A stretch of DNA of 8,279 nucleotides from JALOAP01 sp964632355 (GTDB lineage Bacteria > Chloroflexota > Dehalococcoidia > Tepidiformales > Tepidiformaceae): positions 1 to 8,279 of the forward strand of contig CAZWBW010000110.1 in the NCBI GenBank assembly GCA_964632355.1, given 5' to 3'. Positions 1-6,838 of this stretch are shown piece by piece. A program made the position numbers and the translations under genes. Each line of letters opens with the position of its first letter. The stretch's first letter is position 1. Under the pieces are notes generated by a model, which was not told the DNA's origin, searched no databases, and saw only the letters and a list, made by a program, of their open reading frames with translations.

Positions 1-366
1 GCCGGCGATGAAGCCGATGCAGACCCCGACCGTGGCACCGACGATGACGGAGATCATGCTGACGGCGAGCGAGGCACGCAGGCCGAACAGGGTGCGCGCG
101 AACAGGTCGCGCCGGAGTTCTTCTGTGCCAAACGGGTGATCGAGTGAGGGCGGAAGGAAGCGGCCGGACGCGCTCTGATCGAGCGGATCGTGCCAGGCGA
201 TGACATCGGCGAAGACGGCCGCGAGCACCAGGACCAGCAGGCCGGTAAGGCCGACGAACCCCTGGGGATTGCGGATCAGCCGGTCGAGGCTGCCCCAGAA
301 CATCGACTCCTGGGTGAGCTTCTTGCGACGGCTGCTGTAGACCAGAGGCGTGGGAACGGCACTCAT
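1..366 (-). CDS. DppC/OppC-type ABC transporter permease, N-terminal part (cut by left edge)
   Basis: Inner-membrane permease subunit of a peptide/nickel/oligopeptide-type ABC importer, pairing with the DppB-like subunit encoded just upstream. The 122 visible residues begin MSAVPTPLVY. They show a basic cytoplasmic N-terminus (SSRRKK), a first membrane segment at about residues 37-57, then the periplasmic hallmark DHPFGTEELRRDLFARTLFG at about 77-95 and the beginning of the second membrane segment (from about 100). The family hallmark normally reads FGTDELGRD; here the Gly is Arg. The transport core and EAA loop lie beyond the left edge. The ATG at 366-364 overlaps the stop of the preceding permease gene as ATGA, implying translational coupling and fixing the start. 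The family is confident; the transported solute is unknown. Confidence 0.93.
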   Translation of the reverse strand, partial: MSAVPTPLVYSSRRKKLTQESMFWGSLDRLIRNPQGFVGLTGLLVLVLAAVFADVIAWHDPLDQSASGRFLPPSLDHPFGTEELRRDLFARTLFGLRASLAVSMISVIVGATVGVCIGFIAG

Positions 367-1307
367 GCGTGGCGCACCCTCGGATCGAGGAACCCGTAGG
401 CCACGTCGGCGAGCAGGTTCACCACGATGAAGATCAGAACGAGAATGACGAGCGTGCTCTGCACGATCATGTAGTCGCGATTCATGATCGCGTCCACGAC
501 CAGGCGCCCGAGTCCCGGCCGGGTGAACACGCGTTCGATGACGACGGCACCTGCCAGCACCTGTCCGATTTGCAGGGCCATGATGGTCACGACCGGCAGG
601 AGCGAGTTGCGGAGCGCGTGCCGAACCACTACATGGAACTCGCGCAGCCCCTTCGCGCGTGCGGTGCGGATGTAGTCCTGCCGCATCGCTTCGATCACCG
701 TGGTGCGGGTGTAGCGCGCAAGAACAGCCGCGAGGCCGGTGCCCAGCGCCACCGCGGGCAGCGCGAGATGGTGGATCGACGACAGGGGATCGTCAAAGAA
801 CGAAACGCGCCCCGAAACGGGGAACCAGTCCACCTGCACAGCGAACGCCCAGAGCAAGAGGATGCCGAGCAGGAAGTTCGGGATACCGAGCGTGCCGATG
901 GTGTACCCGGAGAGGACCCAGTCCCAGAGTGACCGCGGGTTCACACCCGCGATCACTCCGAGCGGTATGCCGATGACGACGGCGAGCAGGTAGGAGGCCA
1001 CGGCGAGTTCGATGGTTGCCGGGAGCGAAAGGCCCAGCAGTCGGCTCACGTCCTGCCCGGTCCGAGTGGAGACTCCGAGATCGGCCCGTGAGAGGTCGCC
1101 GAGCCAGCGAACGTACTGGACGACGATCGAGTCGTTCAGTCCGAGCTGCTCGCGGATCTGGTCGACCTGTTCCGGCGTGGCATCCTGCCCGGCGATAGCC
1201 TCGGCGGGGTCGCCGGGCACAAGCCGGAGCACCAGGAACACGGCGAAACTGCTGATCAGCAGCACCGGGATCGCCTGCAGCAGGCGGCTGGTCACGTACG
1301 CGAGCAT
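363..1307 (-). CDS. DppB/OppB-type ABC transporter permease
   Basis: Inner-membrane permease of a peptide/nickel-type ABC importer; at 314 residues it has the usual family length. It opens with a membrane helix at about 9-29, followed by the conserved LVPGDPAEAI (29-38) and a periplasmic loop with the family's typical EQLGLNDSIVVQYVRWLGDL segment (53-72). More helices lie at about 97-120, 133-157, 183-199, 234-257 and 283-303. The cytoplasmic EAA loop, which docks the ATPase, is at about 206-236 (DYIRTARAKGL, then RHALRNSLLPV). ERVFTRPGLGRL (258-269) and the terminal YGFLDPRVR are further hallmarks. It lies 48 bases downstream of the binding-protein gene and overlaps the next permease by ATGA. 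The ATG at 1307 is preceded by a purine-rich GGAGAAGGAG. Dpp, Opp and other subfamilies cannot be told apart from sequence alone. Confidence 0.96.
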   Translation of the reverse strand: MLAYVTSRLLQAIPVLLISSFAVFLVLRLVPGDPAEAIAGQDATPEQVDQIREQLGLNDSIVVQYVRWLGDLSRADLGVSTRTGQDVSRLLGLSLPATIELAVASYLLAVVIGIPLGVIAGVNPRSLWDWVLSGYTIGTLGIPNFLLGILLLWAFAVQVDWFPVSGRVSFFDDPLSSIHHLALPAVALGTGLAAVLARYTRTTVIEAMRQDYIRTARAKGLREFHVVVRHALRNSLLPVVTIMALQIGQVLAGAVVIERVFTRPGLGRLVVDAIMNRDYMIVQSTLVILVLIFIVVNLLADVAYGFLDPRVRHA

Positions 1308-1355
1308 GCTCCTTCTCCGCGGCCGTCCTGGGACGCCCGTGCCCTCCGTTTCGTG

Positions 1356-3023
1356 TTATCCGTCGAGCCAGACCTTCGAGAACACCGGCCCCTGCGACGG
1401 GACAACGAAGTACTCGCCGTACCCGCGGACCCGTTCGGAGACCAGGTCGAGGCGTGCCGCCTCGAGGACCGGGGCAAGCCACGGGTCTTCGAGCCAGAGT
1501 TCGTTGAAGCGGCGGTACTGTTCCTTCGCTTCTTCGCTGTTCGGGTCGAGGCCCTCCAGCTTCGAGATAATATCGAGGTAGGTCGGGCTCTCGTAGTAGC
1601 TGATGTTCGGCACCTGGTACGGGTACGTCTGCTGGAAGTTAGTCAGCGGCGCCATATGCGAGAACGAGTGCGCCGTGACCCAGAGGCCGTCGAACTGGCG
1701 ATCGCGAAGCAGGCCGAGGAAGGCGGTCGGATCGGTCGGGATGAGGTTCACCTGGATCCCGATATCCGACAGGTTCGACTGGATGATCTCCGCCATCCGG
1801 GTGTACTCGTTGGTCGTCCGGTGGTGGAAGTTGAGGGGCGCCGACTGGGTGAAGCCCGCCTCCGACAGCAGCTTCCGGGCCTCGTCCGGGTCGTAGAACG
1901 CGGCATCGAGCGCTGGGTCGTGTGCAGGGGAGGTGCTCGGCCAGGGCTGCACGGTAACTTCGCCGAACCCTTCGCCGAACTCTTCGACGAACCGATCGCG
2001 GTCGAGCGCAAGGAAGATAGCGCGGCGGACGCGGCTGTCCTCCAGCATCGGGTTCGTCACGTTCATGCCCAGGTAGGTAAGGCCGGTCTTCGGCGCCCGG
2101 TACGTGAGGCCCTTGTCCCGGTAGTTGACGGCCAGTGAGGCCGGGGCGCCCCAGATGAGGTCGACCTCACCGCTTTCGTAGGCGAGGCCCATGGCATCGC
2201 TGTCGCCGAAGAACTGTACCTGCACGGCATCGAGGTATGGCCCGCCGTCGTTCCCGCTGTCGTGCCAGTTCTCGAATGGCTCGAAGCGGGCGGACTGGCC
2301 CGGCGTCCACGAAACGAACTTATACGGGCCGGTGCCGTTGACCGCGCGGCCAGCCTTGATGTCTTCGAACGAGGCGGCGTGAATGACGTTGAGCTGGGCG
2401 AAGAAGTCGCCCATGTTCGGGCGCGGGCGGTCGAACTTGAACTCGACTTCGCGGTCGCTCAGCTTGTTCGCCTCCGTGACGAGCCGGCCGAAGGTCGCGA
2501 GCTGCAGCGCACCAGTCACGCCGTAATCGGCGGGGTTCTGGATGAGTTGCAGACCGAAGAGCAGGTCGTCGGCCGTCACTGGGGCGCCGTTGTGGAATTC
2601 GAGGTCCGGCTTGAGCGTGACGACCAGGCCGCTCATGTCGTCGTTGAATTCGTACCGTTCGGCGAGCACCAGCTCCGGTTCGAGGCTGTCGCGGTAGCGC
2701 ACGACCGATTCGACGGGAAGGTAGTTGAGCGCCGGGTTCTCGGCAGCGAACACGAACGGATAGCCGGTGGCCATGTTGAAGTCAGTGACGGACGCGATGG
2801 TGAACGTCCCGCCCTTCTTCGGTTCGCCGCCGGACTGACCGTTCCCGTTCTCGGCGGTCGAGGTGGCTCCGGGTGTGGTGCCGCCGTTCGAATCGTCGTC
2901 ATCGTCGTCGCCGCACCCCACGAGTGCGACCGAAGCCAGGCCAGCGGTCGCTGCCGTGGCTCCCGCGAGCAGGCGGCGCCTGGTGAGCCTGCCCTTGAAG
3001 ATTTCCCAACTGCTCTGAGTCAT
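1356..3023 (-). CDS. Peptide-type ABC transporter substrate-binding lipoprotein (SBP_bac_5 family), Tat-exported
   Basis: Extracytoplasmic solute-binding protein that captures substrate for the adjacent permeases. The 555 residues are normal for this large class. The N-terminus carries a twin-arginine motif (T14-R15-R16-R17-L18-L19), a short hydrophobic stretch (about 18-36) and a lipobox L34-V35-G36-C37, so the product is probably exported folded and lipid-anchored at Cys37. Six aspartates (39-44) and a Gly/Ser/Thr/Asn-rich tether to about residue 70 follow. Family marks include LEFHNGAPVTADD (141-153), NGTGPYKFVSW (229-239) and YLGMNVTNPMLEDSRVRRAI (317-336). The ATG at 3023 has a good AGGGAGGG site about 5 bases away. 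This family binds peptides but also sugars, metals and other organic molecules, so the ligand is open; the neighbouring CoA-transferase genes hint at a carboxylic acid or conjugate. It probably shares an operon with the upstream CoA-transferase and the downstream permeases. Confidence 0.95.
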   Translation of the reverse strand: MTQSSWEIFKGRLTRRRLLAGATAATAGLASVALVGCGDDDDDDSNGGTTPGATSTAENGNGQSGGEPKKGGTFTIASVTDFNMATGYPFVFAAENPALNYLPVESVVRYRDSLEPELVLAERYEFNDDMSGLVVTLKPDLEFHNGAPVTADDLLFGLQLIQNPADYGVTGALQLATFGRLVTEANKLSDREVEFKFDRPRPNMGDFFAQLNVIHAASFEDIKAGRAVNGTGPYKFVSWTPGQSARFEPFENWHDSGNDGGPYLDAVQVQFFGDSDAMGLAYESGEVDLIWGAPASLAVNYRDKGLTYRAPKTGLTYLGMNVTNPMLEDSRVRRAIFLALDRDRFVEEFGEGFGEVTVQPWPSTSPAHDPALDAAFYDPDEARKLLSEAGFTQSAPLNFHHRTTNEYTRMAEIIQSNLSDIGIQVNLIPTDPTAFLGLLRDRQFDGLWVTAHSFSHMAPLTNFQQTYPYQVPNISYYESPTYLDIISKLEGLDPNSEEAKEQYRRFNELWLEDPWLAPVLEAARLDLVSERVRGYGEYFVVPSQGPVFSKVWLDG

Positions 3024-3127
3024 GACTCCCTCCCTGAAGCTGGTGTTCGGCGTGTGCCTCTCCCTGCTCCCGGCCCTCTACGCGGCGAACTCGGAGAGGC
3101 GAGGTCCAGGTGCGCTGGCAGGTTTGG
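3024..3127. other. Intergenic gap between CoA-transferase and binding-protein genes
   Basis: This gap within the left operon contains the ribosome-binding site of the binding-protein gene at its left end (AGGGAGGG on the minus strand, about 3028-3035). I see only a weak 5-base inverted repeat (CCTCT/AGAGG on the minus strand) and no T-tract, so read-through from the CoA-transferase gene is likely. A local promoter cannot be ruled out. Confidence 0.5.
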
Positions 3128-4303
3128 TCATCCGCCCTCCTTCCCGATGACGCCCTCGCGGCGGAGGTCGGCGATCTGTTCCTCGTTTAGGCCCAGGAAG
3201 TCCCGGAGGATCTCCTCGGTGTGCGCGCCGGGAACCGGGCCGGCATGCCGGATCTGTCCCGGTGTTGCGGAAAAGTGCGGCAGCGGGGCGACCATCGTGA
3301 CTTCGCGGCCATCCACCGGTACGTCGACCAGGGAACCGCGTTCGCGGAACATCGGGTGCTCGGCGATCTGCTTCGCGTTGAGCACCGGCGCACAGGGGAC
3401 CGCAGCCTCAGCAAGCGCGGCATCGACCTCGTCGTACGTTCGTGCGCCAACCCACGCGCTCAGGAGGGCGTAGATCTCGTCGACCTTCTCGAGCCGTGCT
3501 GGCATCCGGTACTCCGGCGCTTCAGCGAGCTCTGGCTTGCCGATGGCGCGCGCAAGCCGCGCCCACTGACGGTCGTTGTTGGCGTTGATCGCAACGGTGA
3601 TGCCGTCGGCCGTCTTGAAGTTGGACCCGGGTACGACACCCGGGTTGTGGTTGCCCGCCCGTTCGCGGATCACGCCGTTCAGGCTGTAGTTCGTGATGGA
3701 GGCCTCGGTGGACCGGAGGATCGGTTCGAACAGCGCGAGGTCGGAGACCTGGCCGGTGCCGTCCCGGGTGTCGCGCCAATAGGCGGCCAGGATGATGCTG
3801 AAGGCGCCCCAGATCCCCGCAATGTAGTCGGCGGTGGCGAAGCCGCTGCGCACGGGTTCGCTATCGGGGAAACCGGTGGCGTAGGTGGCGCCAGAGACCG
3901 CTTGTGCCTGCCGGTCGTAGGCACCGCGTTCGCGCCAGGGGCCGGTCTGCCCGTAGGCGCTCAACCGGTGAACGATGAGCCGCGGGTTGCGTTCGAGGAG
4001 CCGTTCGGGCGCCAGGTTCCACTTTTCGAACGTGCCCGGGCGGAAGTTCTCGATAAGCGCATCGGCCTTTTCCGCGAGCTGGAGGAGCAGTTCTTGCCCC
4101 CGCTCCTTCCGCAGGTCGATGGTGATGGAGCGTTTGTTTCGCTCTTCATGAAGGCGCAATGCCGTAAGCCCGCCCGGTTGGCCGGGCAGTTCGACCTTGA
4201 TGACGTCGGCGCCGAAATCAGCGAGGTGGGTCGCTGCCAACGGCCCGGCAAGGACGGTCGAGCAATCGATAACGACAAAGCCTTCGAGGGGGAGTTTGGC
4301 CAC
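3128..4303 (-). CDS. Class III (CaiB/BaiF family) CoA-transferase, left arm
   Basis: Cytoplasmic enzyme of the family that moves CoA from a donor thioester to a carboxylic acid; known members act on carnitine, formate/oxalate, bile acids, benzylsuccinate or malate. It is 391 residues long, typical of the family. The N-terminal Rossmann part has PLEGFVVIDCSTVLAGP (5-21), LADFGADVIKVELP (28-41) and NKRSITIDL (56-64), followed by ENFRPGTFEKW (85-95). The candidate catalytic Asp, equivalent to Asp169 of formyl-CoA transferase, is D159 in FATADYIAG. VVPGSNFKTADG starts the second half and a conserved PCAPVLN segment follows. Start: GTG at 4303, with TGA as the codon immediately upstream in frame and an AGGAG site 6 bases away. 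It is the first gene of the left arm, 104 bases before the binding-protein gene with no strong terminator between. The substrate is not identifiable. Confidence 0.95.
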   Translation of the reverse strand: MAKLPLEGFVVIDCSTVLAGPLAATHLADFGADVIKVELPGQPGGLTALRLHEERNKRSITIDLRKERGQELLLQLAEKADALIENFRPGTFEKWNLAPERLLERNPRLIVHRLSAYGQTGPWRERGAYDRQAQAVSGATYATGFPDSEPVRSGFATADYIAGIWGAFSIILAAYWRDTRDGTGQVSDLALFEPILRSTEASITNYSLNGVIRERAGNHNPGVVPGSNFKTADGITVAINANNDRQWARLARAIGKPELAEAPEYRMPARLEKVDEIYALLSAWVGARTYDEVDAALAEAAVPCAPVLNAKQIAEHPMFRERGSLVDVPVDGREVTMVAPLPHFSATPGQIRHAGPVPGAHTEEILRDFLGLNEEQIADLRREGVIGKEGG

Positions 4304-4351
4304 TCACTTCTCCTACCGCGAATGCTCGCCCATACGAGGCGGGGCCACTGT

Positions 4352-4365
4352 ATTCGACGCCGAAT
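4352..4365. promoter_or_regulatory. Inverted repeat ATTCG-N4-CGAAT, candidate regulator site
   Basis: Perfect 5-base arms (ATTCG, 4352-4356; CGAAT, 4361-4365) flank ACGC. The site is about 50 bases upstream of the left CoA-transferase start. Its TTCG/CGAA half-sites recur at 4469-4482. It does not keep the symmetric T-N11-A spacing usual for LysR boxes, so assigning it to the adjacent LysR protein is inference. Confidence 0.4.
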
Positions 4366-4378
4366 TCCAACGCCACTT

Positions 4379-4417
4379 AATAATCACGATGGATATGCTT
4401 GCACTGCACAATAATCA
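4379..4417. repeat. Direct repeat AATAATCA spaced 31 bases in the AT-rich promoter core
   Basis: Identical 8-base units lie at 4379-4386 and 4410-4417, 31 bases start to start, close to three turns of B-DNA. Between them is a tandem TGCAC (4400-4409). The placement could suit same-face binding of a regulator, but an AT-rich 8-mer can recur by chance. Confidence 0.35.
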
Positions 4418-4468
4418 TGCGGGCGCGGCGATGGGCAAGCTGGCTGTCGAAGTCGCCCGATGCGGGTG

Positions 4469-4482
4469 CCTTCGGTCGAAGG
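4469..4482. promoter_or_regulatory. Inverted repeat CCTTCG-GT-CGAAGG, candidate autoregulatory operator
   Basis: Perfect 6-base arms around a 2-base centre, ending 56 bases upstream of the LysR start. It shares TTCG...CGAA with the repeat at 4352-4365. Part of it (GTCGAAG, 4475-4481) is repeated directly at 4446-4452. Its location between the AT-rich core and the LysR gene suits autoregulation; no protein can be assigned from sequence alone. Confidence 0.42.
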
Positions 4483-4538
4483 ACGTTGACGGCGGCTCTT
4501 GCCAGGCGAAATGATGTGCGCCACAGGGATATGCGAGC

Positions 4539-5516
4539 GTGATTGTTCCAACACACCAGCTTCGGAGCTTCCTGGCCGTCGCTGAGCTCGGGAATTACAC
4601 CCATGCAGCGCAGCGGCTCTTCCTCTCGCAACCGGGCATCTACCAGCACGTCCGGCAGCTCGAGGCCACCTTCGGCACGAAGCTGGTCGAGCAGCACGGC
4701 AAGCGTGTGGTCCTCACGCAGCACGGCCGGTTTGTCTACGAATACGCGAAAAAGCTCGAGCAGGAGGAGGCCGAGCTCTTCCAGCGCCTCCGGGACGACG
4801 AATCGCTTTCGGGCGGGACGGTGAGCATCGCTGCCGGTTCGACTGCCGGGGAGTTCCTGCTTCCACGAATCGCCGTGGCCTTCCAGCGGCGCTACCCGGA
4901 CATCGCGATTCGGGTGGCCGTCCTCGGGACCGTCGACGAGGTGGACCGGTCGGTGTTGGACCGCCGATTCGACCTCGGGTTCCACAGTGACCCGGTGCCA
5001 CGCGAGGGACTCACGAAGACGCCGTTCGTCCAGGACGAGCTCGTGGGCATTGCCCCTCCCGGCCACCGATTCGTGAAGTCCGGCCGCCGCATCGCGGCCC
5101 GAACGGTGGCGACCGAGCCGTTCATTGCCTTTTCGGCACCACCGGATGCGCCGTTCAGCGGGGCGCTCATCCGTGTGATGACCGAGGAGTGGTTTGCGGA
5201 CGTCGAGGAGGGCCCCGATTTCAAGCTGAGTCTCGGCACGCTGGAAGGGATCAAGAACGCGGTCCGGGCCGGGGCGGGCGTGGGCATCGTCTCGCGCTAC
5301 GCCGTTCGCGACGACGACCCGTCGCTCGGGGTGTTCCGGCTGGCTCGGCCGCCGCGCCGCACGTTCATGGCGGTGTCGCGCGAAGGGGGCTGGGAGCCGA
5401 ACGTCGTCCGCGCGTTTCGCGAATTCGCCATCAACCTCGAATGGCTGCCACCCGAGGAGGCCGAAGCGCTCCGGGTGGAGCGGCCAGCAGAGACACCTCG
5501 GAGGTCCGCCACATGA
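4539..5516 (+). CDS. LysR-family transcriptional regulator
   Basis: DNA-binding regulator of 325 residues. The winged helix-turn-helix occupies about residues 5-65: LRSFLAVAELGNYTHAAQRL, then LSQPGIYQHVRQLEATFG and VVLTQHGRFVYEYA, matching the LysR pattern. A linker helix (about 68-88) leads into the periplasmic-binding-protein-like effector domain from GTVSIAAGSTAG (93-104) to about residue 305. A typical late motif is GIKNAVRAGAGVGIVSRYAV. The start is GTG at 4539: an in-frame TGA lies at 4512-4514 and there is no other usual start codon between, with a weak CAGGG upstream. It is divergent from the left CoA-transferase/transporter operon and overlaps the right CoA-transferase by ATGA, so both arms are plausible targets. 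The effector is probably a pathway acid or CoA ester (inference). A charged, Pro/Arg-rich tail (about 305-325) is probably disordered. Confidence 0.96.
   Translation: MIVPTHQLRSFLAVAELGNYTHAAQRLFLSQPGIYQHVRQLEATFGTKLVEQHGKRVVLTQHGRFVYEYAKKLEQEEAELFQRLRDDESLSGGTVSIAAGSTAGEFLLPRIAVAFQRRYPDIAIRVAVLGTVDEVDRSVLDRRFDLGFHSDPVPREGLTKTPFVQDELVGIAPPGHRFVKSGRRIAARTVATEPFIAFSAPPDAPFSGALIRVMTEEWFADVEEGPDFKLSLGTLEGIKNAVRAGAGVGIVSRYAVRDDDPSLGVFRLARPPRRTFMAVSREGGWEPNVVRAFREFAINLEWLPPEEAEALRVERPAETPRRSAT
5500..5516 (+). promoter_or_regulatory. Shine-Dalgarno and ATGA stop/start overlap setting the second CoA-transferase start
   Basis: GGAGG at 5500-5504 sits 8 bases before ATG at 5513, whose last two bases are part of the LysR stop TGA (5514-5516). 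This makes 5513 the start, although the reading frame stays open far upstream within the LysR gene, and it predicts coupled translation of regulator and enzyme. Confidence 0.85.
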
Positions 5517-6784
5517 GCGCTGCACCGTCTCCCGGCCCGTTCGCCGGGCTCAAGGTCGTCGAATTCGGCCGCTTCATCGCAGCGCCATACTGCTGCCAGC
5601 TCCTCGCGGACGGCGGCGCCGACGTGGTCAAAGTCGAGCCGCTCGAAGGCGACGAAACACGGCGGAACGGCGCGATTATCCCGTTCGAGGGGCGACAGTA
5701 CCTGAACAAGAACCGCGGGAAGCGCTCCCTGAGTGTCGACCTGGGCGACGCGGAGGTCCGTCGCGCGGTGCAGGAGCTCGCAGCTTCCGCTGATGTAGTG
5801 GTGTGCAACTTCCGTCCCGGGCAGTCGGAGAAGCTGGGGCTGGACTGGGATTCGCTTTCGAGCCGGAACCCGCGGCTCATCTACGCGGAGAACACCGCGT
5901 TCGGGCGGCGCGGGCCGATGGCGGAGCGCCCGGGGATGGACCTGATGATGGTCGCGTATTCCGGGCTCGCGCCGGTGGGTTCTGACGGTCCGGTTGATCT
6001 CGAGAACCCGATCGTCGACTACACGGCAGCGCTGCTGCTGGCGTTCGGGGTGGCCACTGCGCTGTACCACCGCGAGCGGACGGGGCGCGGCCAGCGGGTG
6101 GACGTTTCGCTCCTCCACGCCGCGCTTGTGGTGCAGAACAACACGGTGAACCACGTCGACGTGATCGACGAGTGGCGCCACGAGTACCTTCGCCGCGCCA
6201 CCGACCTCCTTGCGAATGGCGCCTCGTGGGAGGAGGTGCTGGCTGTGAAGCGAGCGCTGCAGCCGCATTCGGTGAGCCGGGCGTACTACGGGTTCTTCCG
6301 TACTGGCGACGGCGTCATCGCGGTGTCCGCCCTGGGACGCCAGAACCAGCGGAGGCTGCTCGAGGTGCTCGGTGTGCGGGACCGGTGGGTCGAAGAACCG
6401 GGCTGGCTTCCCGACGATGCCGCCGCACACAACGAGGCTGTCGCGACCGCCGTGGAAGAACGGTTTCGCACCCGGTCCACGGCTGCGTGGGTGGAGGAGC
6501 TCCAGGCTGCTGGCGTGCCGGCCTCCCCCGTGCGCATGCGCGAGGAGCTGCTCGACGATGAGCAGGCATGGGCGAACGACGTTCTCGTGCGGCTCGAACA
6601 TGACGCGGTCGGGGGCATGACAGTGGTCGCGCCTCCCGTGGCACTGTCGGAGACGCCGCTGCGGGCGGAACGTGCGTCCCCGCGGCTCGGCGCCGACACG
6701 GAAGCCGTGCTGCGCGAAGTGGGCCTCTCCGACGCGCAGATCCGCGAACTCGCGGAGCGCGGGCTCATCCGCACGGGGGACTGA
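5513..6784 (+). CDS. Class III (CaiB/BaiF family) CoA-transferase, right arm
   Basis: Second cytoplasmic CoA-transferase of the same family, 423 residues. Marks in order: FAGLKVVEFGRFIAAPYCCQ (10-29), LLADGGADVVKVEP (30-43), NKNRGKRSLSVDL (65-77), NFRPGQSEKLGLDW (99-112), NPRLIYAENTAFGRRGPM (119-136), and NPIVDYTAA (165-173) with the candidate catalytic Asp at D169. After VDVSLLHAALVVQNN (196-210) comes a longer helical, charged stretch (about 211-255) where relatives usually have a shorter GN-P type segment, then AYYGFFRTGDGVIAVSALG (257-275). The C-terminus has VPASPVRMREELLDDEQAWA and a typical LGLS-like close (EVGLSDAQIRELAERGLI). It differs strongly from the left-arm paralogue, so this is not a recent duplication. 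It is cotranscribed with LysR through an ATGA overlap. It may act alone or as partner of the left-arm protein; the substrate is unknown. Confidence 0.95.
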   Translation: MSAAPSPGPFAGLKVVEFGRFIAAPYCCQLLADGGADVVKVEPLEGDETRRNGAIIPFEGRQYLNKNRGKRSLSVDLGDAEVRRAVQELAASADVVVCNFRPGQSEKLGLDWDSLSSRNPRLIYAENTAFGRRGPMAERPGMDLMMVAYSGLAPVGSDGPVDLENPIVDYTAALLLAFGVATALYHRERTGRGQRVDVSLLHAALVVQNNTVNHVDVIDEWRHEYLRRATDLLANGASWEEVLAVKRALQPHSVSRAYYGFFRTGDGVIAVSALGRQNQRRLLEVLGVRDRWVEEPGWLPDDAAAHNEAVATAVEERFRTRSTAAWVEELQAAGVPASPVRMREELLDDEQAWANDVLVRLEHDAVGGMTVVAPPVALSETPLRAERASPRLGADTEAVLREVGLSDAQIRELAERGLIRTGD

Positions 6785-6808
6785 GCCGCAACACTCGGAG
6801 ATTGCACA

Positions 6809-6838
6809 GGTCATCCGCCCGGGCGGGTCGGTATGACC
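6809..6838. repeat. Inverted repeat / potential hairpin 25 bases after the right CoA-transferase
   Basis: GGTCATCCG (6809-6817) can pair with CGG-T-ATGACC (6829-6838), a 9-base stem with one bulged T. The loop contains part of a GC palindrome (CCGCCCGGGCGG, 6815-6826). No T-tract follows on either strand, so a classical intrinsic terminator is not supported; it could stabilise the 3' end of the plus-strand transcript. Confidence 0.4.

Larger units (their letters stand above)
4304..4538. promoter_or_regulatory. Divergent promoter/operator region between CoA-transferase and LysR genes
   Basis: These 235 bases lie between the outward-facing starts of a CoA-transferase (GTG at 4303, minus) and a LysR regulator (GTG at 4539, plus). 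This is the classic arrangement in which a LysR-type protein controls the divergent gene and often itself. The segment from about 4376 to 4418 is clearly AT-rich against a GC-rich background and probably holds the promoters. TTGCAC at 4399-4404 could serve as a -35 on the plus strand, but no good -10 sits at the right spacing, so I do not assign exact promoter elements. Two inverted repeats and one direct repeat are listed separately. The rest has no recognisable gene. Confidence 0.7.

Noticed and set aside
2262..4414. Two long plus-strand open frames (2262-3473 and 3221-4414) opposite the binding-protein and CoA-transferase genes
   Set aside because: Antisense shadows; compositionally odd proteins with no known motifs, while the minus-strand genes have full family signatures.
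5189..5512. N-terminal extension of the right CoA-transferase frame
   Set aside because: It overlaps the well-supported LysR C-terminus; family homology begins right after the ATG at 5513, which has a good ribosome-binding site.
4377..5525. 382-codon minus-strand open frame opposite the LysR gene
   Set aside because: It mirrors the LysR coding frame and runs across the control region; no domain is recognisable.
5297..6814. 505-codon open frame on the minus strand opposite the right CoA-transferase
   Set aside because: Low-complexity His/Arg-rich translation with no family features; it is the antisense shadow of a clear CaiB-family gene in GC-rich DNA.
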